Below are positions 41,258-51,427 of a stretch of 64,000 bases of DNA, piece after piece (position 1 is the first letter of the stretch; each line of letters begins with the position of its first letter). Source of the DNA: Bacillus sp. FJAT-47783 (GTDB lineage Bacteria; Bacillota; Bacilli; Bacillales; Aeribacillaceae). The stretch is from positions 62,001 through 126,000 of the forward strand of contig NZ_JAKZKS010000003.1 of NCBI RefSeq assembly GCF_022808615.1, read 5' to 3'. Under the pieces are notes generated by a model. The model worked only from the letters and a program-made list of their open reading frames with translations, did not search any database and was not told the origin of the DNA. The position numbers and the translations under genes were made by a program.

Positions 41258-41982
41258 GCAACAAAAAAAATTCGCTCGGCTTTATCTAAAGATGTTTGCA
41301 CTAAACCTGTCGATACATCTACATTCGTAAAGCCACAGTTTTCTAATAATTGCGTATACGTTTTGATGGAAAACGTACGCTGCTCGTGATCCTCATCATA
41401 TCGAATATAGTGGGAACCATTTCGAACAAAAAAGGTTAATTCGTGAATAACACTATACTCCGAATCACCTTCGAAACAGTTCCAAATATAACTCACTTCA
41501 TCCCCGCTATAGGCAAACGTATGATTTTTAAACAACTGCTCCATTTTATAAACAGAATGGACATCAAAAATGAATAGACCGTCTTTTTTCAAAAACTGCT
41601 GCACACGATGAAAGGTATTTTCTACATCTTGCTCACATGTTAAATAATTTAACGAGTCACAGCATAAAAAGATATAATCAAATGGTTGAAACCCTTCTAA
41701 CTTGCGCATATCTTGTTTAATAAAAAGGGAATCTTGAAACCCGTGCATGATCATTTTTTCTTTTGCCACCGCGAGCATATCCTCTGACAAATCAACGCCA
41801 GTAACATGATAACCAAGCTTAGCTAGGCGATAGGAAATTTCACCCGTACCACAAGCTAGATCTAGCACTCGCCTTCCACCATTTCCATCATTTTCGGCAC
41901 GCTGATGTAAAAATTTCACCCAATCATCATAAGGAGCATCTTTCATTAACTGATCATAAATATAAGCAAAATGATGATACAT
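41248..41982 (-). CDS. yqeM: Class I SAM-dependent methyltransferase YqeM
   Basis: Putative small-molecule or RNA methyltransferase of unknown substrate. The Rossmann fold shows VLDLACGTGEISYRLA (motif I), VTGVDLSEDML and FDYIFLCCDSLNYL. The 244-residue length and position after rsfS match B. subtilis YqeM. The ATG overlaps the rsfS stop by one base (TAATG), so the two are translationally coupled. A functional link to ribosome silencing or NAD metabolism is suggested only by the operon. Confidence 0.9.
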   Translation of the reverse strand: MYHHFAYIYDQLMKDAPYDDWVKFLHQRAENDGNGGRRVLDLACGTGEISYRLAKLGYHVTGVDLSEDMLAVAKEKMIMHGFQDSLFIKQDMRKLEGFQPFDYIFLCCDSLNYLTCEQDVENTFHRVQQFLKKDGLFIFDVHSVYKMEQLFKNHTFAYSGDEVSYIWNCFEGDSEYSVIHELTFFVRNGSHYIRYDEDHEQRTFSIKTYTQLLENCGFTNVDVSTGLVQTSLDKAERIFFVAKK

Positions 41983-42338
41983 TACGATAACAGCTCACTA
42001 TTAAGATCTTCTAACGGTGCATCTCCCCATAATTTTTCTAAATTATAATAGCTTCTTTCATCACGGTGGAAAACATGGGCGACAACATCACCTAAGTCAA
42101 CTAAAACCCACTTCGCTTCATCAAAACCTTCTATTCGTTTCACATTTATTCCGATTTCTTCGGCTTTATCTTTAATTTCACGAGCAATGGCTTGCACTTG
42201 TTTATCATTATTCCCATGACAAATAACAAAATAATCTGCAATTAACGAAATACCCCGCATATTTAACGCCGTAATTTCTTCAGCTTTTTTATCATCTGCC
42301 GCTTTTACAACAAGTGATAACACATCTTGAGTTGACAT
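41982..42338 (-). CDS. rsfS: Ribosomal silencing factor RsfS
   Basis: Binds ribosomal protein L14 on the 50S subunit and blocks subunit joining in stationary phase or starvation. The 118-residue protein contains ADYFVICHGNNDKQVQAIA, EGFDEAKWVLVDLGDVVAHVFH and YYNLEKLWGDA, diagnostic of the Iojap/RsfS family. AAAGGAGGAAATT precedes the ATG. It lies between yqeK and yqeM in the conserved operon. Confidence 0.97.
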   Translation of the reverse strand: MSTQDVLSLVVKAADDKKAEEITALNMRGISLIADYFVICHGNNDKQVQAIAREIKDKAEEIGINVKRIEGFDEAKWVLVDLGDVVAHVFHRDERSYYNLEKLWGDAPLEDLNSELLS

Positions 42339-42352
42339 TCAAATTTCCTCCT

Positions 42353-42913
42353 TTATTTGTTCATAACGAGATCATTGTATGCATGAAAGGTATCAGGATA
42401 GATCGGTTGGTTTTTTTTCATTAAAAATTGAATCGTATTTTGCATCGCTTTCACCAGTGCTTGATCCAAATCTTTTTGCGCTAATTCACGAACTTCCTCG
42501 ACACCTGGAAAATGACGTCCAGGCTCAATATAATCTGCTAAGTACACAATTTTTTCTAATAAGGTCATCCTTTTACGACCTGAAGTATGGTATTTAATCG
42601 CATTTAACACTTCTTCATCTTGAATTCCTACTTCTGTTTGAACGAGATAAGCGCCTACTGGTGCATGCCAAAGTTCAGCATGATGGTCTAATAAATCTTT
42701 TTGCATATTTTGCTCGATAATGATTCGTTTCATTTCATCTTTTGGACGGAATTTTGCGTAATCATGAAATATCGCCGCAAGCTCTGCTTTTTTCAAATCG
42801 CCACCATACTGTTCAGCTAAAAAAATCGCACTTTCCATTACACCAACCGTATGAACGTATCGATGTTCAGTTAATTGACTTTCCACAATTTGTAAAGCTT
42901 TTTCACGATTCAT
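42353..42913 (-). CDS. yqeK: Bis(5'-nucleosyl)-tetraphosphatase YqeK (HD domain)
   Basis: HD-domain hydrolase that cleaves Ap4A symmetrically to two ADP. The 186-residue protein shows [22 protein letters not shown] (HD motif near residue 50), [13 protein letters not shown] and [13 protein letters not shown], the YqeK signature. GGAGCATC precedes the ATG. The start overlaps nadD by 11 bp. Pairing with nadD and rsfS is conserved across Firmicutes. Confidence 0.94.
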   Translation of the reverse strand: MNREKALQIVESQLTEHRYVHTVGVMESAIFLAEQYGGDLKKAELAAIFHDYAKFRPKDEMKRIIIEQNMQKDLLDHHAELWHAPVGAYLVQTEVGIQDEEVLNAIKYHTSGRKRMTLLEKIVYLADYIEPGRHFPGVEEVRELAQKDLDQALVKAMQNTIQFLMKKNQPIYPDTFHAYNDLVMNK

Positions 42914-43472
42914 ATAATTGATGCTCCTTTATATATCGAATAACTGAATCTGGCAACAAATATCGAGCGTGCTTTCCTTCCATAAATCGATGACGGATCA
43001 TTGATGAGGATACATCGAATTGTGGTACTTCAACTTCTACAATTGGATAGTCCGTCTCAACAGAAAAGTTCGGGCGTTTAACCCCAATAAACTGAATCAT
43101 ATTATGTAATTGATCAATTTTGTACCATTGTGGTAAAAATTCGATCATATCTCCACCAATGATGAAATAAAATTCGATATGTGGATAACGTTTCTTTAGT
43201 AATACCATTGTATCATATGTGTAGGACGGACCTTCTCTCTCTAATTCAATCGGCTCAACACGAAAAGCATCATTTCCCTCAATGGCCAGATTTAGCATAT
43301 TGAAACGATGCTCACTCGAGCTTATTGGCCGGTTTTGTTTATGAGGAGGAATTTGGTTTGGCATAAACCATATTTCAGACAGATTCAATGATTCGAGCAC
43401 TTCATTTGCCATTAATAAATGGCCATAATGGGGGGGATCGAAAGTTCCTCCAAAAATGCCAACCTTTTTCAC
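42903..43472 (-). CDS. nadD: Nicotinate-nucleotide adenylyltransferase NadD
   Basis: Adenylates nicotinate mononucleotide to deamido-NAD. The 189-residue protein has the [18 protein letters not shown] nucleotidyltransferase motif (HxGH type) at residue 5, [12 protein letters not shown], and the C-terminal ISSTxIR-equivalent SSSMIRHRF. The start is GTG with GGAGGAGCAAA 6 bases upstream. It is between yqeI and yqeK. Confidence 0.97.
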   Translation of the reverse strand: MKKVGIFGGTFDPPHYGHLLMANEVLESLNLSEIWFMPNQIPPHKQNRPISSSEHRFNMLNLAIEGNDAFRVEPIELEREGPSYTYDTMVLLKKRYPHIEFYFIIGGDMIEFLPQWYKIDQLHNMIQFIGVKRPNFSVETDYPIVEVEVPQFDVSSSMIRHRFMEGKHARYLLPDSVIRYIKEHQLYES

Positions 43473-43496
43473 TTTGCTCCTCCTCCTATTCCTTCA

Positions 43497-43787
43497 CTAT
43501 GGGAGTGTAATTTCTTTGTTCTCCTTCGATTCTTTATATAAAACAATGATGTTTCCAATAATTTGGACAACTTCTGCTCCCGTACCAAAAGCTAGTTCTT
43601 CTGCTACTGTTTGTTTATCGACATCGCAGTTTTGTAATACACTCACTTTCATTAATTCACGCGCTTCGAGAGCGTCACGAATTTGTTTAATCATGTTTTC
43701 ATTTACGCCACCTTTCCCTACTTGAAAGATTGGGTTTAAGTGGTGTGCTAATGAACGTAAATAACGTTTTTGTTTTCCTGTTAACAT
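43497..43787 (-). CDS. yqeI: YhbY/YqeI family RNA-binding protein (CRM domain)
   Basis: A 96-residue single CRM-domain protein associated with ribosome assembly. It reads MLTGKQKRYLRSLAHHLNPIFQVGKGG, with the GKGG loop used for RNA contact, and continues VSVLQNCDVDK. AAGGAGCATC precedes the ATG, which overlaps the aroE stop by one base. Neighbours yqeH and rsfS also act on ribosomes. Confidence 0.94.
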   Translation of the reverse strand: MLTGKQKRYLRSLAHHLNPIFQVGKGGVNENMIKQIRDALEARELMKVSVLQNCDVDKQTVAEELAFGTGAEVVQIIGNIIVLYKESKENKEITLP

Positions 43788-44629
43788 TATGATGCTCCTT
43801 TCAATTTGTTAAAGACTAATGTTGTCATTCGTTCAATATTCGGCTTTTTGTTTGTCCATAATTGGAACGCTTCTGCTGCTTGGTGTACAAACATACCGAC
43901 TCCGTTAACCGTTTTTGCCCCTAAGTTTTCTGCCTCTTTTAAAAAGGCTGTTTTCATCGGATTATAAATAATATCGGCGACAACAGATTGTTCAGACACC
44001 TTTCCTACTAGAGATAATGGTTTCTCATGAACATTTGGAGCCATCCCAATAGATGTTGTTTGAATCACTAAATCGTATTTATTGGCAACATGTTCGAACT
44101 CTATTAATGAAAAGATGTGACTATTCACATCATATGGGCATTGTTCCTTTATCTTTACCGCACGTTCCTTCGTCCGATTCACAAGGTCAATGTGAACAAA
44201 TCCCTCTTTTGCTAAAATCGAAAAGATGGCGCGTGCAGCTCCCCCTGCTCCAATAACTAAAACGTTCATGTTGTCGTAATCTTTTAACACAAATGGTTGA
44301 ATAGAACGAAAAAAGCCCATTCCGTCCGTATTATAACCGATCCATTTTCCTTCTCGATTTATAACTGTGTTGACAGCGCCAACTAGTTGTGCACTTTCAT
44401 CGATTTCATCTAAATAGTTCATAATGTCAACTTTATGTGGTACTGTCACGTTAAATCCTTTGAAATTGAGTGCTTTCATTCCATCAACAGCTTTTCGTAA
44501 TTCTTCTTTTTTGACACGAAATGCTTGATAATAGCCATCTACGTTTTCGTTTTGAAACGCATCGTTATGAATGAGCGGTGACATGGAATGACCGATTGGA
44601 TCTCCAATGACCGCATACATATCCTTCAT
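43787..44629 (-). CDS. aroE: Shikimate dehydrogenase
   Basis: Reduces 3-dehydroshikimate to shikimate with NADPH in aromatic amino-acid synthesis. The 280-residue protein begins MKDMYAVIGDPIGHSMSPLIHN (shikimate-binding), then GFNVTVPHK with the catalytic lysine, the dinucleotide-binding VIGAGGAARAI and NRTKERAV, and ends with GVGMFVHQAAEAFQLWT. GGGGAGGGAG precedes the ATG. It lies within the yqeH-nadD operon, 94 bp after yqeH, as in B. subtilis. Confidence 0.97.
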   Translation of the reverse strand: MKDMYAVIGDPIGHSMSPLIHNDAFQNENVDGYYQAFRVKKEELRKAVDGMKALNFKGFNVTVPHKVDIMNYLDEIDESAQLVGAVNTVINREGKWIGYNTDGMGFFRSIQPFVLKDYDNMNVLVIGAGGAARAIFSILAKEGFVHIDLVNRTKERAVKIKEQCPYDVNSHIFSLIEFEHVANKYDLVIQTTSIGMAPNVHEKPLSLVGKVSEQSVVADIIYNPMKTAFLKEAENLGAKTVNGVGMFVHQAAEAFQLWTNKKPNIERMTTLVFNKLKGAS

Positions 44630-44723
44630 GTTTCTCCCTCCCCTTTTACCGCGTTTGTCGCTCGAATCATGAAAAGTGCTATGAGCTGCTTATTAATTAA
44701 CTCATATCATCATAAGCTATCAT

Positions 44724-45824
44724 CTAAATTAAGGACGACCGTAATGTAACATAAACGCCTTTCGGTGCATAGGCGACAACTCGTATATTCGGATCATTCA
44801 CCGTTACCCACCCTAAACCTGAAAAAACAATATCTGTTTTTTTCTCTTTAATGGTAAATGTGTGCGGAACAAGCTCTGGAAAAGTTGGTACTTGTTCTTT
44901 TCTTGGCGGAGTTAATAGCTCTCCTACGTGGCTTTCATATAATTGGTCAGCTTTTTCAAGTTTCGTGCGATGAATGGTTAATTCATTTGGAAAATGACAA
45001 ACAAATGCAGTGCGTTCACCTTTTACAAAGTCGAAACGTGCCAGTCCTCCGAAATATAATGTTTGCTCTTCATTTAATTGATACACTTTCGGCTTAATTT
45101 CTTTTTTCGGTGTTAATAGTTTTAGATCTCGTTTATCGATATAGTGAGCCATTTGATGATGATTAATAATCCCTGGTGTATCATACAAGCACGCTCCATC
45201 ATCAAGCGGAATTTCAATTAAATCAAGCGTCGTACCTGGAAAATGAGATGTAGTGATAATATCGTCTTCCCCTGACACCTCTTTAATAATTCGGTTGATA
45301 AACGTTGATTTTCCAACATTTGTACACCCGACAACATAGACGTTTTGACCGTTACGATAATGCTCAATAGCTGAGGCAACGTCACTTATTCCATGACCTT
45401 TTGCAGAACTTACAAGAAAGACATCAAGTGGTTTCAATCCGTACTCTTTTGCTTGTCTTCTCATCCAATTAACTAATCTTTGGTGTTTCACTGATTTAGG
45501 TAATATGTCTACTTTATTTCCAATTAAAATAATCGGGTTATTCCCCACGAAACGTTGAATTCCCTGAATCCAACTACCATCAAAATCGAAAATATCCACA
45601 ATTTTAACGATTAATGCGTTTGTTTCACCGATTCCATGAAGAATTTTTAGAAAATCTTCATCAGTTAACGAAACATCTTGAATTTCATTATAATTTTTCA
45701 ACTTAAAGCAGCGTTGACAAATGACATGCTCCCTTTCCAACGCTTGCTTCGGCGCATATCCAAGTTGCTTTGGATCTTCTGTTTGAATCGACACTCCGCA
45801 ACCGACACATACAAATTCACTCAA
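44724..45824 (-). CDS. yqeH: Ribosome biogenesis GTPase YqeH
   Basis: Circularly permuted GTPase needed for 30S assembly. An N-terminal zinc finger (CVGCGVSIQ..CQRCFKL) precedes the GTPase domain, whose motifs appear in permuted order: NKVD (G4) around residue 103, then the G1 motif GCTNVGKSTFIN around 166, then DTPG (G3) around 214. 366 residues. The start is probably TTG at 45824, after GGGAGG. It lies 4 bp after yqeG. Confidence 0.96.
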   Translation of the reverse strand: MSEFVCVGCGVSIQTEDPKQLGYAPKQALEREHVICQRCFKLKNYNEIQDVSLTDEDFLKILHGIGETNALIVKIVDIFDFDGSWIQGIQRFVGNNPIILIGNKVDILPKSVKHQRLVNWMRRQAKEYGLKPLDVFLVSSAKGHGISDVASAIEHYRNGQNVYVVGCTNVGKSTFINRIIKEVSGEDDIITTSHFPGTTLDLIEIPLDDGACLYDTPGIINHHQMAHYIDKRDLKLLTPKKEIKPKVYQLNEEQTLYFGGLARFDFVKGERTAFVCHFPNELTIHRTKLEKADQLYESHVGELLTPPRKEQVPTFPELVPHTFTIKEKKTDIVFSGLGWVTVNDPNIRVVAYAPKGVYVTLRSSLI

Positions 45825-45828
45825 ATTG

Positions 45829-46344
45829 TCATTCCTCCCAATATAACATGCCTTTACGTTTTAATACTGATAAAATTTTACGTTCGACTCTTCGATTGAA
45901 TCTTGTCCAAAAACCATCTGTTGAAGCAACAGGAACAACAAGAATTGTTTTCAATCCACTGCGATTCCCACCTAGTACGTCTGTTAATAGCTGATCACCG
46001 ATAACGACGACTTCATTCTTTTTGAGACCCATTGTATGAAGAGCCTTACGGAATGCTTGTCCCATAGGCTTTTTTGCTTTCGGAATAAACGAAATACCTA
46101 AAGGCTCTGAAAACGAGCGAACTCTTTTTTCATTATTATTCGAGACAATGGTAACGGAAATACCGTTTTGTTCCATCGACTTAAACCATTCTTTTAACTT
46201 TGGGGGAGCACTAGGGCGATCCCATTCGACCAATGTATTATCTAAATCCGTAATCACCCCTTTTACTCCTCGCTCTTTTAGAAATTGAGGGGTGATTTCA
46301 AAAATATTTTTGACATATTCTTCAGGCAAAAAAAGCTTTAACAA
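45829..46344 (-). CDS. yqeG: YqeG family HAD-type phosphatase
   Basis: HAD superfamily protein of subfamily IIIA. The motifs are ITDLDNTLVEWDRP (motif I, DxD), IVSNNNEKRV (motif II), KPMGQAF (motif III) and GDQLLTDVLGGNRSG (motif IV). About 171 residues. I start at the TTG 46344, 6 bases after AGAGGTG, giving (M)LKLFLPEEYVKNIF, which matches the usual N-terminus; a GTG 9 bases upstream overlaps the ribosome binding site. Substrate unknown. It is the first gene of the operon running to yqeM. Confidence 0.92.
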   Translation of the reverse strand: MLKLFLPEEYVKNIFEITPQFLKERGVKGVITDLDNTLVEWDRPSAPPKLKEWFKSMEQNGISVTIVSNNNEKRVRSFSEPLGISFIPKAKKPMGQAFRKALHTMGLKKNEVVVIGDQLLTDVLGGNRSGLKTILVVPVASTDGFWTRFNRRVERKILSVLKRKGMLYWEE

Positions 46345-46391
46345 ATCAAACACCTCTTGTGTTGTAGTTAAGTTCGTATTAAACCATCTTA

Positions 46392-46420
46392 CATCATATC
46401 GAATTTCTCGGTTTCTTTCA
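46392..46420 (-). promoter_or_regulatory. Sigma-A promoter of the yqeG-yqeM operon
   Basis: TTGAAA (46415-46420), 17 bases, TATGAT (46392-46397) on the minus strand, 48 bp ahead of the yqeG start. Confidence 0.7.
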
Positions 46421-46506
46421 AAGTAAAGTTACCCTTTCTAATAAAAAATTACTATTTTTACTTCGTATGCAAATAATTTTCGACAAACCTTGTACCTTTT
46501 TGATTG

Positions 46507-46605
46507 TGTGGATAACTTTATTCACATTATACACTTAGCAATATTTGTATTTTCTGGATTTATAAACAACATACCCACAATTTATCCACTTATTTTTGTG
46601 GATAA
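46507..46605. promoter_or_regulatory. DnaA-box cluster upstream of sda
   Basis: Two perfect DnaA boxes (TGTGGATAA at 46507-46515 and 46597-46605) and two with one mismatch (TTATTCACA at 46518-46526, TTATCCACT at 46582-46590) lie within 99 bp, immediately upstream of the sda promoter region. In B. subtilis DnaA activates sda through such boxes, linking replication initiation to a block on sporulation. Confidence 0.9.
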
Positions 46606-46613
46606 CAGAACGG

Positions 46614-46642
46614 TTGTTCTCTAAAGAAAAACGTGGTAGATT
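46614..46642 (+). promoter_or_regulatory. Candidate sda promoter
   Basis: TTGTTC (46614-46619), 17 bases, TAGATT (46637-46642), starting 9 bp after the last DnaA box. A second TAGAAT at 46643-46648 lacks a good -35. Modest match, as expected for an activated promoter. Confidence 0.4.
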
Positions 46643-46722
46643 TAGAATACGACTAGAAAATATCTATTCTATGCGAACAACAGATACATTAGAACGAAAG
46701 GTTAGGAGGTGCGTCACGAAAA

Positions 46723-46875
46723 GTGGCTTGTTCAATGAAAAAGTTATCCGATGAATTACTCGTTGAATCTTATTTTAAAGCAACCGAAATGAAGCTAAGT
46801 GAAGACTTTATCGAATTAATTAAATTAGAAATTAACCGCCGTTCACTCGAATACATGTTAAGAGTAACAACGTAG
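46723..46875 (+). CDS. sda: Sporulation checkpoint inhibitor Sda
   Basis: Small antikinase that binds the sporulation kinase KinA and blocks phosphorelay flux when replication is active or disturbed. The 50-residue product [24 protein letters not shown]... forms a helical hairpin and matches B. subtilis Sda closely. I use the GTG at 46723, 12 bases after AGGAGGT; an internal ATG at 46735 would leave a 24-base gap, although it gives the conserved core KKLSDELL. It is a single-gene unit with its own terminator. Confidence 0.93.
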   Translation: MACSMKKLSDELLVESYFKATEMKLSEDFIELIKLEINRRSLEYMLRVTT

Positions 46876-46930
46876 TGGAATAAATATCCCTCAAAAATTC
46901 TCTTCTCAATAAAAAATTCCAATATATGAT

Positions 46931-46966
46931 GCCACCGCTTCCATTAGAAGAAGGTGGTTTTTATTT
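46931..46966 (+). terminator. Terminator after sda
   Basis: GCCACCGCTTC and GAAGAAGGTGG pair around CATTA with a small internal bulge; TTTTTATTTT follows on the plus strand. Confidence 0.8.
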
Positions 46967-47030
46967 TGTTTAATTATATGGTACCCATCTCCATTTGAGG
47001 AAAATCAATTATTTCCTAACGTGTACAGAC

Positions 47031-47057
47031 AAGAACAAGTTTGTTCGTACATAAAAT
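47031..47057 (+). promoter_or_regulatory. Candidate SpoIIID site and sigma-E -10 ahead of sigK
   Basis: AAGAACAAGT (47031-47040) fits the SpoIIID consensus WWRRACARNY at every position, and a near match lies on the opposite strand next to it. CATAAAAT (47050-47057) differs by one base from the sigma-E -10 consensus. The -35 is poor, which suits an activated promoter. In B. subtilis sigK needs sigma-E and SpoIIID. Confidence 0.5.
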
Positions 47058-47101
47058 ACAATTATAAGCCTACTTTTAACTTAACTTGTGGAGGTGAATA
47101 T

Positions 47102-47827
47102 ATGTCGGGAATTATTACAGCATTTAGCTTTCTTGTAAAGGAGTTATTTTTTCTTGTTTCATACGTCAAAAACAACGCCTTTCCACAACCGTTATCCTCT
47201 TCAGAAGAAAAGAAATATTTACACTTAATGGCTGAAGGAAATGAAGAAGCAAGAAATATTTTAATCGAGCACAATTTACGACTCGTTGCCCATATAGTTA
47301 AAAAATTCGAAAATACAGGTGAGGACTCGGAGGACTTAATATCAATTGGTACAATCGGTTTAATTAAAGCAATAGAAAGCTACTCATCAGGAAAAGGAAC
47401 TAAACTAGCTACATATGCAGCCCGATGCATTGAAAACGAAATTCTTATGCATTTAAGAGCGCTTAAAAAAACAAAAAAGGACGTATCCTTACATGATCCG
47501 ATCGGCCAAGATAAAGAAGGAAATGAAATTAGCTTAATTGATGTATTAAAAGCAGAGCATGATGATGTCGTTGAAATGATTCAACTTAACATGGAATTAG
47601 AACGTGTAAAAGAATATATTGATATTTTAGATGACCGGGAAAGAGAAGTTATTATCGGTCGTTTTGGTCTAAATATGAAGGATGAGAAAACACAACGAGA
47701 AATTGCCAAAGAATTAGGGATCTCAAGAAGTTACGTATCACGTATTGAAAAAAGAGCTTTAATGAAAATGTTCCATGAATTTTTTCGCGTTGAAAAAGAA
47801 AAAAGAAGGAATGAAGAAAAAGAGTGA
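47102..47827 (+). CDS. sigK: RNA polymerase sporulation sigma factor SigK
   Basis: Late mother-cell sigma factor for coat and cortex genes. The first 20 or so residues ([25 protein letters not shown]) form the hydrophobic pro-sequence removed by the SpoIVFB protease. Region 2 reads [34 protein letters not shown] and region 4 [24 protein letters not shown]. The 241 codons are continuous, so no skin-type element interrupts this copy. I start at the ATG 47102 after GGAGGTGAA; a longer frame to 47021 lacks a ribosome binding site. Confidence 0.97.
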   Translation: MSGIITAFSFLVKELFFLVSYVKNNAFPQPLSSSEEKKYLHLMAEGNEEARNILIEHNLRLVAHIVKKFENTGEDSEDLISIGTIGLIKAIESYSSGKGTKLATYAARCIENEILMHLRALKKTKKDVSLHDPIGQDKEGNEISLIDVLKAEHDDVVEMIQLNMELERVKEYIDILDDREREVIIGRFGLNMKDEKTQREIAKELGISRSYVSRIEKRALMKMFHEFFRVEKEKRRNEEKE

Positions 47828-47878
47828 ATTTTCAATCGATTGAATCTTCCTCATTTAAAAGGGAGAAATATTTTCCAA

Positions 47879-47905
47879 GAGCCAGCAAGCTGGCCCTTAT
47901 TTTTG
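47879..47905 (+). terminator. Terminator after sigK
   Basis: GCCAGC, AA, GCTGGC with a CCTTATTTTTG tail on the plus strand, 52 bp after the sigK stop. The two-base apical gap means the real loop is larger (CAGCAAGCTG opens at the top). Confidence 0.65.
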
Positions 47906-47972
47906 TAATTGGACAGGAGCATGAAAAAACTATACAATTTGGGAAGCGACAACAAGAAAGAAGGAATAGGTA

Positions 47973-48134
47973 ATGTTTGGGAAAATCCTCGTATCGTTTG
48001 TTTATTTCGTTATCATACTCGCTTCCATTGCACAGTTTATTTTTGAAGGATATTCAAACAAAACACTAATGATTTTACTTCTCGCAACGGCTACAACAGC
48101 ACTATTGCTACTTCGACCAACTACGAGAAATTAA
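47973..48134 (+). CDS. Hypothetical small two-helix membrane protein
   Basis: A 53-residue frame that begins MFGKILVSFVYFVIILASIAQ, then FIFEGYSNKTLM, then a second hydrophobic run ILLLATATTALLLLRP, and ends PTTRN. The two hydrophobic segments (about 5-22 and 33-47) suggest a hairpin in the membrane. AAGGAATAGG lies 6 to 8 bases before the ATG. It follows the sigK terminator on the same strand and converges on yrhC. I do not recognise a family. It could be a small sporulation or stress protein, but nothing in the sequence proves it. Confidence 0.55.
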   Translation: MFGKILVSFVYFVIILASIAQFIFEGYSNKTLMILLLATATTALLLLRPTTRN

Positions 48135-48229
48135 AAAGTAATAGGGAGAATCTTTTGAATCGCTCCCCCCTAGCTGAAGACTCCGTGCATTCTAAAAACT
48201 TTTTCATATAATATGCATTCTATTGACAT

Positions 48230-48263
48230 AAAAAACCTTTTGGCGATTACCAAAAGGTTTTTT
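48230..48263. terminator. Bidirectional terminator between the small membrane-protein gene and yrhC
   Basis: AAAAAACCTTTTGG and CCAAAAGGTTTTTT are exact 14-bp complements around CGATTA. T runs on both strands. Confidence 0.92.
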
Positions 48264-48498
48264 ATTCGTCGATATTTTTTAATTGTTTCTGATACTTTAA
48301 CGAACGCTGGAAACAATATACAGAAGCAGTGAGCAGAACGGTTGTTATGCTCAGTAATACGACCTCTTCACCAGAAGATCTTCTCACATATTCATCCGGA
48401 ATAAACAAACCCATATATAAAAAAGCACTCAATGCTAGTAAAACAAACGCATAATGTTTAAAGTCTACCATCAATTCATTGATCTGTTGCTTGTTCAT
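48262..48498 (-). CDS. yrhC: YrhC family membrane protein
   Basis: A 78-residue protein beginning MNKQQINELMVDFKHYAFVL with two membrane helices (about 14-32 and 47-65) and a basic cytoplasmic end (RSLKYQKQLKNIDE). It matches B. subtilis YrhC, last gene of the yrrT operon, function unknown. I use the ATG at 48498, 5 to 6 bases after AGGTG; the GTG at 48507 and ATG at 48504 fall on that site. A 78-bp gap separates it from mccB. Confidence 0.85.
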   Translation of the reverse strand: MNKQQINELMVDFKHYAFVLLALSAFLYMGLFIPDEYVRRSSGEEVVLLSITTVLLTASVYCFQRSLKYQKQLKNIDE

Positions 48499-48576
48499 AT
48501 GCATCACCTATTTCCTATGTCTTCTACTATAAAAATAACATATTTTCATAGGAAATCATGCATGTAATATTAACCA

Positions 48577-50641
<2,065 letters not shown>

Positions 50642-50684
50642 GGTGATCACTCCTGAAGCAAATTGTATGGGGGTACTTAAAAAT

Positions 50685-50706
50685 TAGGAGCCGAAAAAGG
50701 CTCCTA
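50685..50706 (-). terminator. Terminator-like hairpin between mtnN and mccA
   Basis: On the minus strand TAGGAGCC, a TTTTTC loop, GGCTCCTA and then ATTTTTAAG. It sits directly at the mtnN stop and 44 bp before the mccA start. Confidence 0.75.
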
Positions 50707-51411
50707 TTAAACGTTTTTCAACTCATCGATAATATTAACAACCATATTGGTAGAATGAAGAGCTGCTTGATCTAAAAATTGCTCAAACGACACATTTGAT
50801 TCTTTTCCAGCAATATCGGATAGTGCTCGAATAATAACAAATGGTGTACCAAATTGGTAACATACTTGTGCAACTGCAGCAGCCTCCATTTCAACCGCAT
50901 AAAGAGCCGGGAACTTTGAACGAATAAAGTCCACCCTCGCTTGATCATTCATAAAAGAGTCTCCTGTTGCGATTGCCCCTTTTACAACTTGTATTTCGGT
51001 AATTTGTTTTGCTTTTTCTTCTGCAATTTGTACAAGCTTTTCATCTGGAACAAAAGCTGCTGGAAGACCTGGTACTTGGCCATATTCATAACCAAATACC
51101 GTTACATCAACATCATGATGCCTCACTTCAGTTGAAATAACAACGTCTCCAACGTTAAGTGATTCATGGAATCCTCCCGCAGAACCTGTATTGATGACGT
51201 AATCAGGCTGAAAACGGTCCAGTAAAATCGATGTACTTAATGCAGCGTTTACTTTTCCAATGCCGGACTTTAAAAGAATCGTTTCAACACCATTTAATGT
51301 CCCACTTGTAAATTCGCATCCAGCGATAACTTCTTTCTCTTTATTTTCTAACTGATCACGTAATATTGTGACTTCTTCTTCCATTGCTCCAATGATTGCG
51401 ACTTTCATCAT
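50707..51411 (-). CDS. mtnN: 5'-Methylthioadenosine/S-adenosylhomocysteine nucleosidase
   Basis: Cleaves S-adenosylhomocysteine and methylthioadenosine to adenine plus S-ribosylhomocysteine or methylthioribose, feeding homocysteine to MccA. The 234-residue protein has [11 protein letters not shown] with the catalytic Glu, [20 protein letters not shown], and the C-terminal [11 protein letters not shown] and [11 protein letters not shown] with the catalytic Asp. The ATG at 51411 lies 7 bases after AAAGGA; an immediately following ATG is also possible. It is 16 bp after yrrT. S-ribosylhomocysteine would next go to LuxS, which is not in the window. Confidence 0.96.
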   Translation of the reverse strand: MMKVAIIGAMEEEVTILRDQLENKEKEVIAGCEFTSGTLNGVETILLKSGIGKVNAALSTSILLDRFQPDYVINTGSAGGFHESLNVGDVVISTEVRHHDVDVTVFGYEYGQVPGLPAAFVPDEKLVQIAEEKAKQITEIQVVKGAIATGDSFMNDQARVDFIRSKFPALYAVEMEAAAVAQVCYQFGTPFVIIRALSDIAGKESNVSFEQFLDQAALHSTNMVVNIIDELKNV

Positions 51412-51427
51412 TAAGACTTCCTTTCGT

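Noticed and set aside
47033-47046. GAACAAGTTTGTTC as a LexA (SOS) box upstream of sigK
   Set aside because: The Bacillus SOS box needs four bases between GAAC and GTTC; here there are six. A SpoIIID site explains the sequence better.
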